Positions 44,881 through 56,773 of a DNA stretch of 64,000 nucleotides are shown piece by piece (the first letter of the stretch is position 1; every line of letters begins with the position of its first letter). A program made the translations under genes and the position numbers. The stretch lies in the NCBI GenBank assembly GCA_949130495.1, contig OX422207.1, positions 786,460,384 to 786,524,383 on the forward strand. The letters run 5' to 3'. A model generated the notes under the pieces. The model was given only the letters and a program-made list of their open reading frames with translations. It had not been told where the DNA came from and searched no databases. The stretch is from Sambucus nigra (taxonomy: Eukaryota; Streptophyta; Magnoliopsida; Dipsacales; Adoxaceae).

Positions 44881-47157
44881 AAGTCTATTCAGTTTGTAAA
44901 AGAGCTTGAAAATAAACAATAGTTTGTACATAATTTCCTGTTTGTTTAAATTTGGTTGCAATAATATCAACAACAATTAGATTTTCGTGTCAATTTTTTT
45001 ATTAGGTGCATACTAATAATGGGACATCTTAAGGGTTGTCTTATAGAGTTCCTTATTGGTGTCCTCTAGTTATCTGATTTTAGCATTGAATATAAAAAGG
45101 CTTTTTAGGTTGAAGGATTTAAAAATGGACATGTTATGGGCATTGATTTATCAATTATGGAACTTTTGTTATCCCACACTAACTTGAGTATAATATGTGT
45201 GTATATTTATTATTGAGTTTCATCTTTTTTAGGAATATTCTTAAACTTTATTTTGGTATTGCACATGCTTTTGTTCATTCTCTTCCTTTTGTATGTGTTG
45301 CAGAAAATGGATATGAAAATTTGCATCAATCCATGTTTGAAGTAGAGAAGATGATTTTCGGATGGTTGATTTGGAATCTAGCAAACATAGCAAATAGAGA
45401 GATGTGTTTGTTGCATTTGATAGAAAATATTTTCTTTTCAGAAGGGGGATATGGTAGCTGGTTTATTTCTCTACATTTTAAAGAAAATAGTTATTTATTA
45501 TGTTTTGGCTGACTAGAAATTTTGAAGGATTTTTATGAGGCTACAACATAGATTAATGACTCAGACTCTTGCACATGCCTTACCCTGCGTCTGCTATCAC
45601 TTCAGAGTAAAGAGTGTGTACGTGTTGATGAAGTTTATGTATTCGCCGACCCTATTGAATCAGCTGACTTAGAGAATCAGGAAGTGGCAAACTCAGCTAT
45701 AAGTTCTCTTATGGCTATGAAACTCAGCTGGAAGTCTCTTATGGCTATAGAAATAAGGTTATAGCTGGGTAATCGCAATCACAGAAAACGACCAGCGGAA
45801 TCACAATCACAGGAAGCGACCAATGCAATCACCGTGCAATCGTGGGGCAGAGGAAAGCAAAGGCAACTGACATAGATGCAGCAGTGCTGCTCACCCCAAA
45901 CCAGCATCCTGCCAGTGCCCCTCTTCTTCCACCCTTGCTAGCAACGCCCTACATGTCACTCGGGCCTCTCCCTCGAGTCAGCGACCGATTCGTAGCAGCA
46001 AGCCAAGCCAAGCAGGAACTTTTGATCTTTTTTTTATTTTTTTAAATTCAATATTCAAGCAGGTAACTTTGTACTTTGAGTTTTTCGTAATGTTAATCAC
46101 AATGACGCATGAATTGTAATTTGCACTTTGTTTTTATAATGAAATATGTTCTATAAAATTTGACAGTTGAACGATTTTTTCTTAGAAGTTAGTGAAAAAG
46201 TATGATAGTTTATTCTCCAATATTAGATCCATTTTTGTAAAAATAGTTCTTTAATTGTGTTCTTTTTCTTGAATCGCACATCCGCATCCAGGAACGATCA
46301 ACCATGTTGATGACGATGCTGCAACAATAACGCAGCAGCTGCAATAATAAAAAAGCAGATGATGCAGCAGAAACCACACAACTTTCGTTGTTGCAATAAC
46401 ACAGCATCAAGATCTCGATGACGATGGTGAGGTCCCTGAAAATGTAGCTGATCAGACTTTTGAAGCCATTGCCGAGGAGGGGGTCGCCACTTCATACCAA
46501 AGTTGAAGTCGCTACCGAGTAGGGGGTACGAACATGTTTAGGTTTGGGTTTTATCATTTATATTTGGTGATGTGGAGTTAAATGATTTTCAATCTCAGTT
46601 ATGAATTAACACTACTAATATATGAATCTTATCTTTTAATTAGTGGTTACGTATTTTTACTATTCATAGTGTTAGATTGAGCTATTTTGCAATATTGTTA
46701 TATAATGTTGTTGAAGTATTCTCTTTTACACCATATGGTGATTGAAGAACCCTTAAAGTAATATGCAATGTGAACGTTGACAATAATGTTTTAAATAGTT
46801 AGATCTTTATGCGCTCATTGAAATTTCAATCATTATTTCTTAGTTGGCGCCAGCAGTAGTTGAATTGTCTTAATACTATTCTGTTTCAAGTTAAAATAGT
46901 ATGGTTTGGGGAGAAATGCCATAACTTTTTAACAATAAATCGGAATGAGGCGATTCTGGCGCCATTGGATTCGGATCGCCCGTGCCTTGCTAACCAGGTT
47001 TCGCGCTATTTTCGGCGCAATTCAAGGGGTTAAAATCGACTTCAAAGTCGGAAGTTCCATATTTTCATTGCTGAATTTAGTTCGTATAAGGTTTTTCGTC
47101 AATTTTTACCTATTCTGATTGCGTCCTCTGGTAGTTGATTCAACATTGCGTATAACT
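44881..47157. other. Helitron interior, no gene recognised
   Basis: Frames at 45195-45512 and 45842-46045 are unmatched and lack start or splice support. A tgcag-type acceptor precedes an exon-like stretch at about 45303-45450 of unknown identity. The stretch ggaatcacaatcacagg recurs around 45775-45835. Confidence 0.3.
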
Positions 47158-47329
47158 TGGACTATTTATTATTTATTAAAAAGGGTGGACAGTCCTATAC
47201 ATAAAGGATATTATGGTCAATGTTTTTAAAATTACACTTTGTTTTTTCGGGGAACGAAATGTTTATCGTTTTACGATTACGTATTTTGAAAATTTTCGCC
47301 ATGCGTTCAGGCACGGGTATTCCGCTAGT

Positions 47330-47512
47330 ATAGATATATATTAAATACAACGGACACGCGTGTGACCCGAGACCCCCTTACCCCCTCCCCTTACCCCCTT
47401 ACGCGCGTGTCCTTTGCCGCTGACGCGGAGTTGTTAGGTGTTTTTTGTTAAGGTCCATTAAAAAGTCTGATTTTAGATCCAATTGTGATCCTCTCCCTAT
47501 ATATATATTTGG

Positions 47513-47603
<91 letters not shown>
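47330..47603. repeat. (TA)n tract and its left flank
   Basis: A short segment with inverted ggacacgcg / cgcgtgtcc words (47351-47411) leads into an almost pure (TA)n run at about 47516-47603. The run continues conceptually at 59747 across the inserted Tat element. Frames of alternating Tyr-Ile are microsatellite translations. Confidence 0.9.
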
Positions 47604-47608
<5 letters not shown>

Positions 47609-48129
47609 ATACCAAATTTGATCTGCTGACGTGGACCAATCATAAAAATACACGTGTCCATTTGCATGATGAATATAAAGACTTTGGACGAATAAGGACC
47701 GAGCAACTCAAGAGGTCCGAACAACTCGAGTGGTCCGAACAACTCAGAGAGCCGAGCAACTAAGTCGGTCCGAGCAACTCAAACACTTGTGGCGTACGCA
47801 TCAAGAAAATAGAGAGATAACTGTGCATTAAATGCGCCTTATTATCGTACAGATGTACATTCCTACTGGACAGCTATGCATTATTCTTTCACATGTACAG
47901 CCTCAAGGCTATAAATACATTGTAATCTCCTCATTAGAAGGACACGCTGAATCTCTTGGTAAAATCACTTATCGAGAATTCCAGGCAAACAAATCAGTAA
48001 TAAAAAAACAGTGGACGTAGGCCATTCTCTTAAGACCGAACCACTTTAAAAGTCTATTGTCTTATTTACTTGCTCATTTTTTATCTGTGATTAAAATAAT
48101 TAGATCAAATCTAGTTTTTTACATCAACA
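47604..48129 (+). repeat. 5' LTR of the Tat element
   Basis: Contains gagcaactc-type words repeated five times around 47700-47785, a TATA-like ggctataaatac (47908-47919) and ends ACATCAACA. Confidence 0.9.
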
Positions 48130-48131
48130 GA

Positions 48132-48149
48132 TTGACGCCGTCTGTGGGA
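48132..48149 (+). promoter_or_regulatory. Primer-binding site of the Tat element
   Basis: ttgacgccgtctgtggga begins 2-3 bp after the 5' LTR. It closely resembles the tggcgccgtctgtggg primer site common in plant Tat-group elements. Confidence 0.7.
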
Positions 48150-48192
48150 AACGACTGTAATTAGCATTTTTCACCAAAACAACTCATCATCA

Positions 48193-49965
48193 ATGGCTGA
48201 TAATCCGAAATTCAGTAATCGAAACACTGGGATTCCCCCGAATCCTTTTGCTCCCCCAAAATTTTCAGATCTGGCGGGCATAATGGCTAATTTGGCCCAA
48301 GGCCAGACGACCATGCAAGAAACCATGCGTCAACTCATACAAACCGTTCAAGGCGGAGTGTCAGCCCAATCAGGACACCGAAGTGTTCAGAGATATACTC
48401 GTTCAAGGCGAACATTTTTCCCAGAGAAGTCTCAGTCCAGACTCACCGATTCATAGCGTACTGAGAGATCTAATGATCTTTCTTATCAGCCTAGGCGGAC
48501 TTCCTCGGTACGAGCTACAGACACTCAACAAAACATCACTCTATCTCCAGAAAGGACAAGTGCTCTTGAAAGGTTGAGTAGAGTCTCTCCTTTTGATCGT
48601 TTGGGTCCTAGGAGGAATATAAGTCCCCCTAGTATTGTGCCGAGGAACTCTCAATGACCATCTGATTTAAAAGAAGGCTCTGCCCAATCACGACTAGCTG
48701 CTCGTCATGAAAGATCCCAAGAGGCAAATTCAACACGATCAGTTGCTCGAACCAATAAGATCGAGGAGGGAAATAATGCATGGAAGGGTTCAATTCAAAG
48801 GTTGGAGGATAGATTAGGAGAGATGGTTAAAACCAAGAATCCTCTACAAAGGGATTTTATCCGAGGAACACCATTCATACAAGAGATTGTGGACTTTCCC
48901 ACACCGTCAAAATTCAAAGCCCCGGTAGTAACACCAAAATACGATGGAAAAACTGATCCTGTTCTCCATATAGAACAATACCAATCAGCTGCTGATATCT
49001 ATGCTGTTCCAGACGAGATGTGATGTAGAGCATTTTCAGGAACTCTTACCGGATCTGCTCAAATGTGGTACAATAACCTTCCTCGGGGGAAAATCGCGAC
49101 CTTCTTTCAGCTAGCAGAACTTTTTATTGGAAATTTTTATTTTGGTGCAAAGCCAGTCAAACGAGTAGCACACTTGCTAAGTGTTAGAGAAAAGACAGGG
49201 GAAAGCACCATGGATTACATTACTCGTTTCAATAACGAGAAACTGGAAGTAATTGATTACGGGGAGAAAACTACAATTACTGCTTTGATGAGTGGACTGT
49301 TGCCCAATAAATTGTACTACACTTTAGCTAAAGATCCACCCAGGACCATGGAAGAACTGATGGCAAAAGCAGCTAAAATCATAAATGCCGAGGAAGCTAT
49401 GGCTGCGAAGAAGAACGCAGATACTAAGGAAACCAAGGTGGAAGATGGTAAAACTGAAAAGAAGGATCAAAAGAACAACGATGGTAACAGGAAATCAAAG
49501 GGTAAGCAAGCATTGGAACAGATGAAGAAATACGAAAATTATACTCCCTTGAAGGTGGATATAAATCACATTCTGGAAGAGATCAAGAACAACGAGGAGC
49601 TAGCCTGGCCAGCAAAAATGAAGGCAAATCCTGATAAGAGAGACAAGTCCAAATATTGCGAATTCCACAAAGATCATGGTCACACGACCAAGCGTTGCAT
49701 AGCTCTTCAGAATGAAATTAAAGCACTCATTAGACGAGGAAAATTGGCCAAGTATGTTGATCGTCAAAACGGTGGTCGAACCAATGAACGAGGAAGGCAA
49801 AGGTCTAAGTCTCCTCTTCGGGCAAAATATGACAAAAAAGGGATCATGAAGATGATCCAGAAGATGACCCCGATCTCCCCAAAAGATCGAGACAACCAGT
49901 TGGTGAAGTATTTTCAATTCGTTTTGGATCATTTGATTGCAATATTATTACAGGTGGAGATGCAG
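48193..49965 (+). pseudogene. gag of the Tat element
   Basis: ATG at 48193 (MADNPKFSNRNTGIPPN). One frame runs through to about 49965 with in-frame stops at 48454, 48655 and 49021. The capsid-type block starts near 48880 (FPTPSKFKAPVVTPKYDGKT) and continues through MWYNNLPRGKIATF and a MDYITRFNNEK segment. A nucleocapsid-like Cys/His motif, CEFHKDHGHTTKRC, lies near 49655-49698, followed by a basic tail. A frameshift separates it from pol. Function: particle assembly. Confidence 0.85.
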
Positions 49966-52900
49966 GAGGTGGAGACCTTACTGCAGAGAGGAAAGCTTAC
50001 CTCAATGAGGCTCAAGCTTGTTCGTACATTCAACGAATAAATCTAGCTGAAGATGATCGCCCGGGGAAGGTGAACAAAGATAAACTGGTCATCGGTTTCT
50101 CTAAGAACGACCTCGCAGGTGTGCTATATCCTGATGATGACCCCTTAGTGATCAAAATGATAATGAAGGAAGTAATGATCTCAAGAGTACTGGTGGATAA
50201 TGGCAGCTCGGCGGACATCATGTTCTACTCATGCTTTGACAACTTAAATCTAAAGTTAGCCCAGTTGGAGCCTTATCACAGGCCCCTCCTCGGATTTACC
50301 GGAGAAAAAGTTTTTCCACTTGGGACAATCAAGTTGGATATGCTTATTAGTACATGGCCTGCTTGTCGGACATAAAGTGTACGCTTTTTTGTAATGGATA
50401 AAAATATCCAATCAGCCTACAATATTATCATGGGAAGGGTAGGTCTAAAAAAGTTCGAAGCAGTGCCATCTAATGTACATCAATGACTAAAAATTCCAAC
50501 CAATTTTGGAGTAGGAGTTGTGAAAGGCGATCAGAAAGTAGCTCGGGAATGCTACTATTCGTCTGCCGAACAGGAAGAACTGGAGGAATCCAGGAAAAAG
50601 ACTACTATCTATCAAGTAGATGAAGGTGTAGAAATTGAAACATTAGATCCCAGAGACGAGTCGTAGCTTGTAAAAGGCCAGGTGGTGGAAGCAACTGAAA
50701 ATGTCATTCTGGACGATGAGCGCCCAGAACGAATAACTCAAATTGGTGCGTCATTAGATGCTTCACTAAAACAGGAATTGATAGCTTTCCTAAGAAACAT
50801 AAAATAAACTTTTTCATAGAGCCACGAAGACATGCCAGGGATAGACCCAGCCTTCCTATGTCACGAGCTTAATGTGAACAAGGTAATCAAGCCAGTAAAG
50901 CAAAGAAGAAGAGTGTTCAGCTCCGAAAAGAACCAAGTTATACAACAAGAGGTCGAGAAGCTGCAAAAAGGCTATTTTATTGAGGACGTCAAATATCCGG
51001 ACTGGTTAACAAATGTGGTGATGGTGAAGAAGAAGAATAACAAGTGGAGGATGTGTCTTGATTTCACGGATCTTAATAAAGCCTGCCCAAAGGATCATTT
51101 TCCTTTGCCCCGAATCGATCAGTTGGTGGATGCCACCTCGGGACACGAGTTGTTGAGTTTCATGGATGCTTATTCTGGTTACAACCAGATTAAAATGAAG
51201 TCTGAAGACAGGGAGAGTACCTCTTTTATCACCTCAAGGGGAACTTATTGTTATAATGTTATGCCTTTTGGATTGAAAAATGCAGGTGCAACATATCAGG
51301 GCTGATGAATAAGGTGTTTGCAGAGCAGATCAGTCATAATATGGAGGTTTACATTGATGATATGCTGACGAAGAGCAAGAAAGCCGTTGACCATCTAGTT
51401 GACCTAGGTCAAACCTTTGATCAACTAGAGAAATATCAAATGAAGCTGAATCCCACCAAATGCATATTCGGAGTACGAGAAGGCATGTTTCTCGAATACA
51501 TTGTTAATCAACGAGGGATTGAGGCGAACCCTGAAAAGATCAAGGATCTATTAGAGCTACGATCTCCAACCACGAAGAAGGAAGTGCAAAGTCTCACAGG
51601 ATGAGTTGCTGCACTTAATAGATTTGTGTCACGAGCAACTGATAAATGCCTCCCATTCTTCAAAACACTCCGAAAAACTTTTGAGTGGAATGATGAATGC
51701 GAGGAGGCTTTTCAAGAATTGAAAAAATATCTAGGAACACCTCCATTGCTATCCAGGCTAGTGATGGGAGAAAGATTATACTTGTACCTAGCAGTCTCAG
51801 AGAATGCTGTTAGCTCGGCATTGATAAAAGTGGAGGATGGAGTGCAGAAACCAGTTTACTACACCAGCAAGGCTTTCCGAGGAGCAGAAATCAGATATCC
51901 AAGGTTGGAGAAGTTGGCATTAGCACTGATTGAAGAGAGCAGAAGAATGAGACCTTACTTCCAAGCCCATACTATAGTTGTGTATACTGATATGCCATTA
52001 AGGCAAGCTCTACATAAACCAGAGAAATCGGAAAGATTGATGTACTGAGCAGTGGAGCTCGGAGAATATGATATAATTTATGAGCCTAGGTCGTCGCTCA
52101 AAGGGCAAGCAGTAGCAGACTTTATCGCAGAGTTTGCTCAAGAAAATTCCGCCGAAGAAAAGGATTTGAAAACTGATCAACCTGTAGATGTTACAGGATC
52201 ATCAAAATTAAACCCCGACCAACTTACTTTGGTAGGGGAGGAAGGAAAGATGACTGACGAGCAGTGAGAAGTATTGGAGGAGGATAAGAGGAAGTACCAG
52301 ATATTTCACCAAGGAAATCTCTCAGATCAAAATTTTGATGATCAGTTACCCATATGGAATTTGTATGTAGATAGCTCTTCGTGCACTACAGGCAGCGGAG
52401 CAGGGATTGTTTTGAAAAATCCAGATGAAGTCGATATGGAGTATGCTGTGCGCTTTTAATTTAAATCTTCCAATAATGACGCCGAATATGAAGCAATGAT
52501 TGTAGGTTTAAGTCTAGCCAGATCAATGAAGGCAGAGCAGATTGTTGTATGCAGCGATTCGCAGATAATCGTAAATCAGATTCTTGGAGTGTATGCAGCA
52601 AAGGGAGAGTTAATGATCAAGTACCATGCAAAAGCAATGGAGTTGGTATCAAGTTTTATTTCTGTTCAATTGGTTAGAGTACCAAGATTGAAGAACACAA
52701 GGGCAGATGCCCTAGCCCGATTAGCATCAGCCACCCGCACTGAGCTACGAAGAACAATCCCAATAGAGATTCTAGCTAGTCGGAGCATCGACGAATATCT
52801 GATTATGAACTTCATTGCACTTAATTTGGGACCATCTTGGATGGATCCCATCATGGCCTATATTGAATATGGAACTTTGCCAATTGATAAACTAGCAGCC

Positions 52901-54058
52901 AAGAAATTGAAGTTCAAAGCTGCTCGTTATGTATTAACCAATGGTATTTTATACAGACGAGGAGTCATAGTAGCACTACAAAGATGTGTTCATCCCTCCG
53001 AAGTGAAGGACTTGATCAAAGAGGTTCACGAAGGGTCTTGTGGATCCCATGTAGCTGGTCGGACGCTTTTGCAGAGAATAACAACACAGGGGTACTACTG
53101 GCCAACAATGAGAGCTGATTGTGTGGCTTATTCCAAGAAATGTGATAAGTGTCAATGCTTTTCCTCTGTCCGAAGAACTCCCCAAGCATTGCTAACACCC
53201 ATCGCGTCCCCTTGGCCATTCGCTATATGGGGAATAGATGTGGTCGGACCACTACCAACGACTAAAGGAAGATTCAAATACTTAGTGGTCGCAGTGGATT
53301 ATTTTACTAAATGGGTGGAAGCTGAGCCTCTCATTGATATGACATACAACAAAGTCTATCAATTTATTTGAAAAAATATAATTTACAGATACGGCCTCCC
53401 ACATGCGTTCATTACTGACCATGGAACCCAGTTTGACAATGAAGAATTCGCTGCATATTGTCATCAATCGAATGTACTGAAGGTCCATTCTGCACCAGGC
53501 CATCCCCAAAGCAATGGACAAACTGAGGTGACAAACAGAACGCTGCTAAATGGTTTGAAAAAATGACTGGATGATGCGAAGGCAAATTGGATTAACGAGA
53601 TACAATTTGTGCTTTGGACATATCGCACCACACCACGAACAACAACTAGAGAGTCCCCATACATGCTGGCATTTGGGAGTGAAGCTGTCATACCTGTTGA
53701 ATTAGGTCTACCTACACATAGGGTACTTAATTTCAATTCTCCTATTAATGATTTGATGAGAAGATTAGATCTGGATATGCTAAAAGAAGTCAGAGAAGAA
53801 TCAGCTATAAGAAATGCCACGTATCAACAACGAACAACCTCGTTCTACAATAAAAGAGTCAAGAAATGTGATTTGAAGGAAGGGGATTATGTGCTGAAAA
53901 AAGTCATCCAAAAGCATAATAAACTGGAAGCCAACTGACACTGACCCTACAGAGTGACAGAAGTTATTCGTCCAGGGACATAAAAGATTGAAACCCTTGA
54001 AGGAGAAGAATTCAAGAACGCATGGAATGCAGAGCATCTACGAAAATATTATCAATAG
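49966..54058 (+). pseudogene. pol of the Tat element (protease, RT, two RNase H, integrase)
   Basis: Protease: VDNGSSADIM near 50194-50224. RT: KWRMCLDFTDLNKACPKDHF near 51040-51105, MPFGLKNAGATYQ near 51260-51298 and the YIDD box at about 51350. The first RNase H covers roughly 51680-52120. A second, archaeal-like RNase H at about 52355-52745 has LYVDSSS, then NDAEYEAMI and CSDSQIIVNQI. Integrase: His/Cys zinc domain (52990-53160), first Asp in GIDVVGP (near 53235), second Asp in FITDHGTQF (near 53412), Glu in NGQTEVTNRT (near 53520). Breaks: one frameshift at about 51300 and stops near 50373, 50490, 50664, 51602, 52046, 52265, 52457, 53369, 53563 and 53936. Dead copy. Confidence 0.9.
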
Positions 54059-54175
54059 TTGAAATTTCTATGTAACACAATTCCTTCAATATGAATAAAG
54101 TGATGTTTCCTCCATATTTCTTTATTCGTTAAATTTTTTTCGGAATGTTAGTGCTACACACTATACAAGCAAATT

Positions 54176-54972
54176 ACAACCAACTCTAATTTGGTCGGGA
54201 AATAAATACCACCAACTCTAAGTTGATCGGGAAGCAATTACCACCAACTCTAAGTTGGTCGAGAAATAAATACCACCAACTCCGGTTGGTCGGAAAATAA
54301 ATTACCACCAACTCTAAGTTGGTCGGGAAGCAATTACCACCAACTCTAAGTTGGTCGGGAAATAAATACCGCCAACTCCGGTTGGTCGGCAAATAAATTA
54401 CCATCAACTCTAAGTTGGTCGGTAAATAAATACCGCCAACTCCAATTGGTCGGAAAATAAATTACCGCCAACTCTAAGTTGGTCGGGAACCAATTACCAC
54501 CAACTCTAAGTTGATCGGGAAATAAATACCGCAAACTCCGGTTGGTCGGCAAATAAATTACCACCAACTCTAAGTTGGTCGGGAAGCAATTACCACCAAC
54601 TCTAAGTTGGTCGGGAAATAAATACCGCCAACTCCGATTGGTCGACAAATAAATTACCACCAACTCTATGTTGGTCGGGAAACAATTACCACCAACTCTA
54701 AGTTGGTCGAAAAATAAATATCGCCAACTCCGGTTGGTCGGCAAATAAATTACCATCAACTCTAAGTTGGTCGGGAAGCAATTACCACCAACTCTAAGCT
54801 GGTCGGGAAATAAATGACGCCAACTTCGGTTGGTTGGCAAATAAATTACCACCAACTCTAAGTTGGTCGGGAAGCAATTACCACCAACTCTAAGCTGGTC
54901 GAAAAGCAAAATACCACCAACTCCGGTTGGTCGGCAAATAATTATCACCAACTCTGATTGGTCAGCAATTTA
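54176..54972 (+). repeat. 32-bp satellite-like tandem repeat in the Tat element
   Basis: About 25 subunits of 32 bp, arranged mostly as 96-bp trimers: two subunits with the palindrome ccaactctaagttgg followed by gtcggg, then one with ccaactccggttgg followed by gtcggc. Linkers alternate gaagcaatt and gaaataaat. It lies 120 bp after pol. The long minus-strand frame across it is a by-product of a repeat unit without stops. Confidence 0.93.
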
Positions 54973-55167
54973 AAATAACACAGGACATTTTTTTGTCTTT
55001 TTACAGATATACATACACGTTCATCAGTGAATAAAAGAAAATATTTCCAAACCAATGACAATTAAATTCTAAAGAAAACTAAATATTTCTTCATTAAAAC
55101 CAGAACAAATTACATATGATATAAATTACAGATTACATATGAATGAAGTTCATTACATAAACAAATC

Positions 55168-56450
55168 CTATTCTATAGGTTTCTTTCCCTCTGCCTTTGA
55201 CACAGGGTCTACCCCAGCTGGAGGATCATCAAGACTATAAGGGGAATTTATAAATTTCAGATCTTGCAGCATTCTGACGTTCATTATAGATGGACGATCA
55301 AGCAGGTGTTCTGGGTGAGATATTTCAAAATTTGAATGAAGACTATAGTCATCAAGATACTTGGAGATTAGAACGCGAGGAATGGCCCGGGATGGAATCC
55401 AACTAAGGTCAAGCTTGAAAGGGGGACAGGTAGATCAAGAACTCCAGGAGTATAGTAATCCCACAAGAAATGACCTCTCTCCAATTTTAGAATACAAAGA
55501 GCATTCAACCATCCCTGTTTATACCCTTCATTGTTCGATTGTTCTAAACGAGCATCAAGATGACAAAGTGATTCATTATACCCAGCCATCCAAAATTCTT
55601 TGGGATGCTTATGGAATTGATAGGTTAATCTCTCAAGTTACTCATTGAGATTCTTCACCAAAATCTCTTTACTCTCCAGAGCAGAAGCTTGATTGGAAAG
55701 TTTCTCGGAGAGGTTCAGAATTTCTTTAGACATATCCGCCAGGGCTTGGTTCTTCGCCACTAACTGGAATGCTTGGTTCTCCAAGGCTGATTGAGTTCTC
55801 GACTCTTCAATTGAAATTCGAACAACCCTTGCTCGTCCCCGAGAAGAAGACCTTACTCGTCCACGAGTAGACGAGGAGGGCCCAACCTTTTTCAAAGTCT
55901 CCAACTCGTCTCGAAGTTTGGCATTATCTACCTCCAAGAAAGAGAAACCTTCGTCATTAACAGGGACCAATGCTCCCGAGGAAGATGCTGCAGATTTTAG
56001 TTGGGTTATCTCTTCTTGCAAAACAATATTTTCCTGTTCCAACAGTTTAGCGATCTGCCTATGCTCTTCAACCTCAAGCTTCAGAACGCTCTTTTTCTTC
56101 TCATAAGCGGAGATGAATTTATCATATCCTTTTTCAGCACTCAATTGCTGAAATTTCTTTTCATACCCTTGATGCAGAAGGGTGGAGGATTCTTTGTACT
56201 GCTGCTGGAGTTCCTCGATCGTTCCTTGGAGATCCTCAATCATCTCATAATAAGCCACATTATTGGCAACAGCGCGGTCGAGCAAGCACTTCAGATATTG
56301 GTAAGCTTCGACTGCTCATTCAGAAGTATCTGGACCAAGGATGTCGATGATTTGAGCTTCATTTAGATCAGTATGACCAGCTTTAAAATAGTCATTGCAT
56401 TTCTTCATTAATGCTGTGTCATGGGCCGATAAAAACTTCATCCTGGCCAT
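55168..56450 (-). pseudogene. Antisense ORF 2 of the Tat element (coiled-coil protein)
   Basis: The minus-strand start at 56450 reads MARMKFLSAHDTALMKKC. The frame continues through a stop at about 56316, a long charged coiled coil (about 56285-55950: EELQQQYKESSTLLHQ, LLEQENIVLQEEI), an Arg/Ser-rich patch (RGRVRSSSRGRARV), a second coiled coil, a stop near 55636, and then a GYKQGWLNALC segment. A frameshift near 55385 leads to the stop at 55168. No catalytic motif. Antisense extra ORFs downstream of pol are known in Tat-group elements; their role is not established. The intact form would be about 420 residues. Confidence 0.65.
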
Positions 56451-56773
56451 AAACTAGCAAAGAGAAATAAATAAAAAGAATCAATGATGATACAAGAAGA
56501 GCAAGGACAAGAGAAAGTCAAGACGAACAACCAAAAGTTCAAATTTTATTTCATCATAAGGAGAAGTACATAGTCCAAAATTACATTCAACAAAAAATCA
56601 AAGAGAAAGATCCGAACAACTCTACACCTTCTCCTTACTTCCTAAGACTTCCTCGGAAAGCTTGGACGAAGAGGTTAGTTGCTCGGAGGGCAAGGAAAGC
56701 TGCTCGACAGAAATGTTTGCTGGTTGGGGCTGCTCGGAGCAAGGTTCAACAATAGGGACCTGGTCCCCAATTA

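Larger units (their letters stand above)
39310..47329 (+). mobile_element. Second Helitron of the same family with captured fragments (5' end uncertain)
   Basis: It ends with attttcgcc, a weaker hairpin around tgcgttcaggca (47302-47313) and CTAGT (47325-47329). About 170 bp upstream of this end aligns with the 39309 end. Between the two ends lie exon-like fragments of unrelated genes in both orientations (A20 zinc finger, kinase, LINE), the usual content of gene-capturing plant Helitrons. No Rep/helicase was seen, so it is non-autonomous. The left border at 39310 is inferred from adjacency to the previous Helitron end. Confidence 0.55.

Noticed and set aside
47497..47742. Minus-strand frames of alternating Tyr and Ile (also near 24827-25291)
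   Set aside because: Direct translation of (TA)n microsatellites; not proteins.
54186..54951. Long minus-strand frame of repeated LRVGGNCFPTNLEL-type units
   Set aside because: A tandem DNA repeat whose unit happens to lack stops in one frame; it lies in the untranslated 3' part of the Tat element.
54176..54972. Regularly spaced palindromic 32-bp repeats considered as a CRISPR array
   Set aside because: Spacers are not unique, repeats are head-to-tail without spacers, and the context is a plant retrotransposon.
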